Shown: one piece after another, positions 6,573-10,497 of the stretch
How positions within the stretch are numbered: the first letter of the stretch is position 1
Layout: each line of letters begins with the position of its first letter
Assembly: GCA_020723725.1 (NCBI GenBank)
Contig: DYIG01000042.1
Span: 1 to 10,497 of the forward strand
DNA length: 10,497 bases
DNA from: Thermaerobacter marianensis
GTDB taxonomy: Bacteria; Bacillota; Sulfobacillia; DYIH01; DYIG01
Reading direction: 5' to 3'
The notes under the pieces: generated by a model
Seen by the model: only the letters and a program-made list of their open reading frames with translations
Told to the model about the DNA's origin: nothing
The model's database searches: none
Program-made: the position numbers and the translations under genes

Positions 6573-8060
6573 TCAGACCTTCTGCCCGAGGAACTCGTGG
6601 GCGCGCAGGTAGGCGTCCACGTTTGTCAACTGAGTCAGGAAGCTTGTCACCTGGCGCCCCATGGGACTTCGCAGCCAGTCGCGATTAATAACCCCGTTCC
6701 TGACCGCCCGTTTGTACATGGCCATATTGGCGCCCATTGACGTTTCGCGATAAAGCCGGGCCATCAGCTCATAGAAGTTCCTCAGCGGGAGTTTGGTTCC
6801 CATGGCCGCATGGAGGAAGTCCAAGAGCTGAAACTGGAGCTTGCCGGGTTCCAACTCACCAGTTTCCATAAGCCGGTTGGTGAGCACCGTTCCGGGCAAA
6901 GGGGTGAGCACCGTGAACTGAGGGAAGGCGATCTCATTGCTCCGAACAAACTCGATAAGGTCTACGAAATCTTCCTCCTGCCATTCGGGGTTGACGATAA
7001 AACAGCCCCAGGCCTCCACGCCGCTCTGACGCATTGTTTTCAGGGCAGTGATAGCCGTGTTAACGGTGATCCTCTTATGGTGCAACTCGGCGAGTTCGCT
7101 ATCCTTATGGGACTCGATCCCAAGAAGCAGTACCTTCAAGCCCACTGAAGCCCAGCGTGAAACCAGCTCCGGGTCCCGTACGATATCGTTGGACCTCACC
7201 TGGGCCCAATACTTCCAGGCGTGTCCATGCCATTCAGACGGTTCTTGTGCAATTAGGTCCGCGATTCGAAGCGCCCTCTTGGTATCGACCCAGAACTCGT
7301 CGTCCACAAAGGCCACCACCTGGACCACCTCAGGAAGGCGGCGCAATTCGGCGATGACCCTTTCCGGGCTCTTCTTCCGGTATTTGCGGTCGTGAAATAC
7401 CCAAACGGAACAGAAATTGCAATCATAGGGACAACCCCGTGAGCTCTCCACGGACCCAACCACACCCATGACATTGAGATAGTACTTTTCCTGGTAGCGT
7501 TTGAGCAAACCCCAATCCGGGAAGGGAAGGCTGTCAAGGTCGGCGATCTGTGGGCGCCGTGGCGTTTTACACACCTTGTCACCCCTGCGGAAGGCTATGC
7601 CGCGGACACGGCCCGGGTCCCCCCCGTTTTGCAGGGTCTTCAGGAGCTCGGGGAACGTCTCCTCCCCCTCGCCTACGACTATGTAATCAATCGCCGGTTC
7701 TTCCAGGACATCGGCCGTAGCCATGGTAGCATGGACCCCGCCCATAACCGTTATCACCCCGGGCATGGCCTTTTTGGCCCTGGCGAATAACCTTTTTGCG
7801 GCCCGGCTCTCGGCCGAATAGGCGGTAACGCCGACGATATGTGGCTGGAATTCGGCCAGGGTCTCTTCAAAAGACCGATCCTCTTCCAGCCTCATGTCCA
7901 GGATGCGGCACTCGTGCTCGGGCACCGATGCCGCAACCATGAGCAGATCCAGGGGGGCTACCCTCGCCAGGCTGGTAAAACCCACTGAAACATCTGAAAT
8001 ATCCGGCTTTACCAGCAGAATCCGCAATTGTCCGTTAGTCCCCTGCAACGTGCGGCACAT
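6573..8060 (-). CDS. B12-binding radical SAM enzyme
   Basis: The 495-residue protein has an N-terminal cobalamin-binding-type Rossmann domain (ILLVKPD at 14-20, then VGVTAYS, VMGGVHAT at 105-112 and IVVGEGEETFPELL at 127-140), a linker ending LPFPDWGLLKRY, and a radical SAM core with SRGCPYDCNFCSVW (C210, C214, C217; Cx3Cx2C) that binds the 4Fe-4S cluster. VDDEFWVD, LLGIES and TPLPGT follow in the usual order. The class includes methyltransferases and ring-forming enzymes such as BchE and hopanoid methylases; the GFTSLARVAPLDLL region reminds me of the hopanoid/lipid-type members, but substrate cannot be assigned. The start used is ATG 8060, which has AGAAGGG directly against it (too close); TTG 8027, preceded by AGGGG, gives the family-like start LRILLVKPD and may be the real one. 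It lies at the right end of the element, reading inward. Confidence 0.9.
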   Translation of the reverse strand: MCRTLQGTNGQLRILLVKPDISDVSVGFTSLARVAPLDLLMVAASVPEHECRILDMRLEEDRSFEETLAEFQPHIVGVTAYSAESRAAKRLFARAKKAMPGVITVMGGVHATMATADVLEEPAIDYIVVGEGEETFPELLKTLQNGGDPGRVRGIAFRRGDKVCKTPRRPQIADLDSLPFPDWGLLKRYQEKYYLNVMGVVGSVESSRGCPYDCNFCSVWVFHDRKYRKKSPERVIAELRRLPEVVQVVAFVDDEFWVDTKRALRIADLIAQEPSEWHGHAWKYWAQVRSNDIVRDPELVSRWASVGLKVLLLGIESHKDSELAELHHKRITVNTAITALKTMRQSGVEAWGCFIVNPEWQEEDFVDLIEFVRSNEIAFPQFTVLTPLPGTVLTNRLMETGELEPGKLQFQLLDFLHAAMGTKLPLRNFYELMARLYRETSMGANMAMYKRAVRNGVINRDWLRSPMGRQVTSFLTQLTNVDAYLRAHEFLGQKV

Positions 8061-8089
8061 CCCTTCTCGTACCTATGCTTTGCTGTTTT

Positions 8090-8098
8090 ATTGTACCA
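8090..8098 (-). promoter_or_regulatory. Extended -10 promoter for the radical SAM gene
   Basis: The minus strand reads TGG then TACAAT (8098-8090), an extended -10 with five of six matches to TATAAT. No good -35 stands 16-18 bp upstream (CTATAT is the best), as is common with extended -10 promoters. The predicted start is near 8083, giving a leader of about 23-55 nt depending on which start codon is used. It lies just inside the element and overlaps the stop of the truncated SPOCS frame, so the cargo gene brings its own promoter. Confidence 0.45.
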
Positions 8099-8100
8099 CT

Positions 8101-9162
8101 TTATTGGCACGGATATAGTTGCATAACGTCAACCCTTTTCTTGACTATGGACGTAACGTCACGGAGTGAAGGGACTATATCCACGATCTTGATGGCGTCC
8201 AGGATCTTGGATTCCTCGATGAACTTCTGTTTTCGTCCCCGTCCGATGACAACCTCTGTGGCCACCAACACGCCATAGGGATTCAGGGCTACGGCCACCT
8301 CCTGGGTCTCCGTAACCTGCAGGCTCAACCTTATGATCACCTTCTGTATCAGTTGGCCCGTGTCTGGATCGAATTCCCACACGAGGTTTTCAATAACGCT
8401 ATGGTTGCGGGCGTTCATCCCTTCCCTGGCAGGCAACGACGGGTCAAGGGGAATCACCTCGACCAAGTCGCTGAAGGGTATGTCCTCCGCGACATGGTGC
8501 ACCACGTTGTCCAGCCCGACATAGAAGATCTGTTTGTGCAGCACCCCCTGAACGATGACCTTTCCGTTCTTCACATGGAGACGGATGTTGTTCAGACGAG
8601 GCACTATGTCAACGATCTTGATGGCCTCAAGGTTTTTCTCTTGCCGTATAAACTTCTGCTTCTCGCCCCTGCCGATAACGACCTGGGCCTTGATCACGGG
8701 TCCGAGAATGTCGGTCGCGACAAACAGTTCCTCCGTTTGTGTGACGATTACTTCGATTCCGATGATTACCTTCTGTATCAGCTCACCGGTATCAGGGTCG
8801 AATTCGAAAATGAGGTTCTCGACGAAAGCGGTTGTGGTTTCGTTCATGCCGGTGGTAACGGGTATTGCCGGGTCAACCGGCTCTACCTCGATGAGTTCGC
8901 TGAAATCGATATCCTCGGCCACATGGTGTTCCAACCCGTCGGTTCCAACATAGAAGATCTGCTTGTGCAGGGTCCCCTGAACTATTACCTTTCCCTCTTT
9001 GACAATCGTCCGGACATTAACGAGTTGGGGAACGATGTCTACGATCTTAATGCCTTCGACGATCTTTACTTCCTCGATGAACTTCTGCTTGAAACCCTCG
9101 CCAATGACCCTCTCGATCTTCAGCAGAACCTTTTCGTTCTCTTGCAGAAAATCCACCGCCAT
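8101..9162 (-). CDS. 5' segment of the split SPOCS (DUF3794) repeat protein
   Basis: As it stands the frame encodes 353 residues. ATG 9162 was chosen because AGGAGG lies 8 nt upstream and the longer frame from 9252 starts inside the intergenic gap. After MAVDFLQENEKVLLKIER come two complete 143-residue SPOCS repeats (19-161 and 162-304) and the first 37 residues of a third (305-341). Shared motifs are VIGxGxKQKFI, IKIVDIVP, GKVIVQGxLHKQIFYVG, HHVAEDIxFS, FDPDTGxLIQKVII and VTxTxE. The last 12 residues (KRVDVMQLYPCQ) break the pattern and are encoded by the element. SPOCS domains occur in spore coat morphogenetic proteins such as SipL, which binds SpoIVA, so a spore-envelope role is likely but inferred. 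The gene follows the SDR enzyme by 97 bp on the same strand. Fusing to 1320-1030 restores a 437-residue three-repeat protein. Confidence 0.88.
   Translation of the reverse strand: MAVDFLQENEKVLLKIERVIGEGFKQKFIEEVKIVEGIKIVDIVPQLVNVRTIVKEGKVIVQGTLHKQIFYVGTDGLEHHVAEDIDFSELIEVEPVDPAIPVTTGMNETTTAFVENLIFEFDPDTGELIQKVIIGIEVIVTQTEELFVATDILGPVIKAQVVIGRGEKQKFIRQEKNLEAIKIVDIVPRLNNIRLHVKNGKVIVQGVLHKQIFYVGLDNVVHHVAEDIPFSDLVEVIPLDPSLPAREGMNARNHSVIENLVWEFDPDTGQLIQKVIIRLSLQVTETQEVAVALNPYGVLVATEVVIGRGRKQKFIEESKILDAIKIVDIVPSLRDVTSIVKKRVDVMQLYPCQ
8124..8144 (-). other. Right attachment junction of the element
   Basis: The plus strand reads the inverted arm TAACGTCAACCCTT (8124-8137), two T, then the core CTTGA (8140-8144). 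To the right is SPOCS coding sequence ending in codons for SIVK; to the left homology to the SPOCS repeats stops at once. In a circular form the two arms would flank the core as TAATGTAATCCCTT and AAGGGTTGACGTTA with an 8-bp spacer CTCAAGAA on the minus strand, a layout expected of a serine-recombinase attP. The restored host site would read ATAGTCAAGGATGGAAAGG. Confidence 0.75.
8140..9108 (-). repeat. Tandem 143-residue SPOCS repeats (two full, one partial)
   Basis: Repeat 1 is 9108-8680 and repeat 2 is 8679-8251, each exactly 429 nt; repeat 3 begins at 8250 and is cut at 8140, continuing at 1320-1030 on the other side of the element. The units align without gaps at protein level and are recognisably similar at DNA level in GGAAAGGT and the LHKQ region. 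Equal length points to internal duplication. Repeats 1 and 2 carry GTCAAAGAGGG and GTGAAGAACGG where repeat 3 has the att core GTCAAGGATGG. Confidence 0.85.
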
Positions 9163-9259
9163 ATTTTCTCCCTCCTTTCTTCTACTTAGTCCCCTTGGCA
9201 CCCGGGTAGTACCATCATATTTACGGCATGAGAGGGTTGTTCCCCGGGCCATGGGGGTC

Positions 9260-10237
9260 TCAAGTATTTATATGCATATGATCATGCAGCCGGTCTCTCC
9301 AGTAATCCAGGAGGTCTTGCAAGGTCCTCTCAAAGGGAATCTCGGGCACCCACCCGGTAAGCTGGTGAAAGCGTGAACAATCCCCCAGCAAGATGGGGAC
9401 GTCCGAAGGACGCATCCGCGCCGGATCCTGGCGGATAACGAATTCCTTTTGGGCAAGGCCGCGCAGTATGTCAACGATCTCCCTGATGGCATAGGCATGA
9501 CCCCTGGCTATGTTATAAACCTCCCCCGGTTCACCGTAAAGAATGGCCAGCCAGTAGGCCCTCGCTACGTCGCGAACGTCCGTGAAGTCTCGCAGGGTAT
9601 CCAGGTTCCCAACCTCGAGAACAGGTTCCCTAACCCCCGCCTCAATTTCCGCAATCTGTTTAGCAAAATTTGAGGCAGCAAAGACGACCCCCCTCCGCGG
9701 ACCGGTGTGGTTAAAAGCCCGTGTCCTTACCACGTGAAGCCCATAGCTCCGGTGGTACTGATAGGCCATGAGGTCTTGCGCCACCTTGCTTACACCGTAG
9801 GGGCTGAGCGGGCGGAGCGGGTTATCCTCCGTGATAGGGACTTCGTTTTCTGCAACAAAACCGTATTCCTCGGACGAACCCGCAATTTGGATGCGTGTTT
9901 TGGTTCCGAGATGGCAAATAGCCTCAAAAATATTCAACTGGCCGATGATGTTTGTGTTGAATGTTTCAGCGGGGGCATTCCAGGATGTCGGGACAAAGCT
10001 TTGGGCAGCGAGATGAAAGATCAGGTCTGGTTGCACCATCTCCATGAGACGGTCGACAGACACCCGGTCCCGAAGATCACACTCCATAAGCGTGACCCTT
10101 CCTGCCAGGTGTTCGATATTCTCCAACCGGCTCCGCCAGCGGAAGGTCCCGTATACCTCAACACCCTCCTGCTCCAGGAGAAACTCCGCCAGGTGGCTGC
10201 CGACAAACCCCGTTATCCCTGTAATGAGGGCCTTCAT
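9260..10237 (-). CDS. GDP-mannose 4,6-dehydratase / GDP-4-keto-6-deoxymannose reductase family SDR
   Basis: The 325-residue extended short-chain dehydrogenase works on a nucleotide sugar in the cytoplasm. It shows GITGFVGSHLAE (residues 7-18; NAD(P)-binding GxxGxxG), DLIFHLAAQS (71-80), IAGSSEEYG (118-126) and the catalytic SPYGVSK (145-151; Y147, K151). FNHTGPRRG and FAKQIAEIEAG are typical of the branch that contains both GDP-mannose dehydratases (Gmd) and GDP-4-keto-6-deoxymannose reductases (Rmd). FNHTGP and SSEEYG lean to the reductase side, PRRG to the dehydratase side, so I leave the exact reaction open. Either way the product would be a 6-deoxyhexose donor such as GDP-rhamnose for surface glycans. 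ATG 10237 has GGAGG about 9 nt upstream. It precedes the SPOCS gene by 97 bp, and a glycosyltransferase lies further along, which suggests a glycan or spore-surface locus. Confidence 0.85.
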   Translation of the reverse strand: MKALITGITGFVGSHLAEFLLEQEGVEVYGTFRWRSRLENIEHLAGRVTLMECDLRDRVSVDRLMEMVQPDLIFHLAAQSFVPTSWNAPAETFNTNIIGQLNIFEAICHLGTKTRIQIAGSSEEYGFVAENEVPITEDNPLRPLSPYGVSKVAQDLMAYQYHRSYGLHVVRTRAFNHTGPRRGVVFAASNFAKQIAEIEAGVREPVLEVGNLDTLRDFTDVRDVARAYWLAILYGEPGEVYNIARGHAYAIREIVDILRGLAQKEFVIRQDPARMRPSDVPILLGDCSRFHQLTGWVPEIPFERTLQDLLDYWRDRLHDHMHINT

Positions 10238-10311
10238 GCAGTTAATCCCTCCACTCTCGAGTAGACGTTCAGGCCATCTTATGCCTGCTCGTCTCTGGCG
10301 GGTGAAGGGTA

Positions 10312-10497
10312 TCAGGCCGGGGTCCTGCCGGGGGGTAGGCGTGAGGCCGTCAGGCTGCGGTAAATAAAGACGCCCAGGACCCGCAAAACCCCGGCCACGG
10401 GGACGGCCAAGATCAGACCAGCCAATCCAAACAGGTGTCCCCCTGCCAGGAGGGCGAAGACAAGGATCAGAGGGTGAAGGCCCATGGTCTCCCCCAT
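10312..10497 (-). CDS. AI-2E family (PerM-type) membrane protein, C-terminal end only
   Basis: Only the last 61 codons are in the window; the gene begins beyond the right edge, and the methionine at the border is probably internal. The segment GLHPLILVFALLAGGHLFGLAGLILAVPVAGVLRVL matches the strongly conserved final region of AI-2E/DUF20 permeases (LHP, GG-LFG-LG-ILAVP), which are polytopic inner-membrane proteins of about 350 residues with proposed export or antiport roles. A short basic tail follows. It ends 74 bp before the SDR gene on the same strand; no terminator is evident between them. Confidence 0.85.
   Translation of the reverse strand: MGETMGLHPLILVFALLAGGHLFGLAGLILAVPVAGVLRVLGVFIYRSLTASRLPPGRTPA

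Larger units (their letters stand above)
1326..8144 (-). mobile_element. 6,819-bp serine-recombinase intervening element inside a SPOCS gene
   Basis: The element is bounded by direct 5-bp TCAAG cores (minus strand) and by imperfect 14-bp inverted arms just inside the cores. Removing it fuses two SPOCS gene segments in frame. Its minus-strand cargo is a B12-radical SAM gene, a decayed glycosyltransferase, a cupin phosphoglucose isomerase, galU and the recombinase, with one lipoprotein gene on the plus strand. The recombinase gene ends 8 bp from the core, the usual position of an integrase next to its att site. No capsid, tail, replication, conjugation or transposase genes are visible. Known parallels are skin in sigK and SP-beta in spsM of Bacillus, removed by large serine recombinases during sporulation. 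Programmed excision here is inference; a small integrative element that merely chose this site is the alternative. Confidence 0.82.

Noticed and set aside
6554..6580. AGGTCT and AGACCT inverted repeat between the convergent lipoprotein and radical SAM genes as a bidirectional terminator
   Set aside because: The stem is only 6 bp with a 15-nt loop and has no T-run on either side.
8353..9189. Long 278-codon plus-strand open frame opposite the SPOCS gene
   Set aside because: It is the antisense shadow of the repeat gene, has no ribosome binding site and repeats with the same 429-nt period as the real gene.
10264..10293. Hairpin GACG..CAGGC / GCCTG..CGTC between the AI-2E gene and the SDR gene
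   Set aside because: The stem is credible but no U-tract follows on the minus strand, so it is not called a terminator; no other function can be supported.

Overview
The window looks like DNA from an endospore-forming, moderately GC-rich member of the Clostridia (Desulfotomaculum/Moorella-like; this placement is inference). The main reason is a protein built from tandem DUF3794/SPOCS domains, a family typical of spore-formers. Almost everything lies on the minus strand in a surface-polysaccharide context.

Backbone locus, in minus-strand order: the C-terminal end of an AI-2E family (PerM-type) membrane protein (10497-10312), a GDP-mannose 4,6-dehydratase/reductase-type SDR enzyme (10237-9260), a SPOCS-repeat protein gene (starts at 9162), a rho-independent terminator (999-966), and a GT4 glycosyltransferase that runs off the left edge (904-1).

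Central observation: the SPOCS gene is cut in two. Its 5' part (9162-8140) encodes two full 143-residue SPOCS repeats and the first 37 residues of a third. Its 3' part (1320-1030) encodes the rest of that third repeat. The two parts are in the same frame. Joining them at a shared 5-bp core, TCAAG (minus strand; 8144-8140 and 1325-1321), gives an uninterrupted 437-residue protein whose third repeat reads VK-DGKVIVQG, matching VKEGKVIVQG and VKNGKVIVQG in repeats 1 and 2. The intervening 6,819 bp end with a large serine recombinase gene beside one junction and carry 14-bp imperfect inverted arms (11/14 matches) at both ends. This is the layout of the sporulation intervening elements of Bacillus (skin in sigK, SP-beta in spsM), here in a spore-type gene. 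Whether excision happens, and whether it is developmentally timed, cannot be seen from sequence.

The element carries no phage genes. Its cargo is the recombinase (2805-1333), galU (3825-2899), a cupin-type phosphoglucose isomerase with an in-frame amber codon followed by 62 more family-like codons (4618-3842), a degraded glycosyltransferase (about 5067-4696), a plus-strand beta-propeller lipoprotein (5304-6566) and a B12-binding radical SAM enzyme (8060-6573). The isomerase, GalU and the host-locus SDR and glycosyltransferase all belong to sugar-nucleotide or polysaccharide metabolism, so the cargo resembles its insertion locus. Two cargo genes show nonsense damage, whereas the recombinase and both halves of the SPOCS gene are open.
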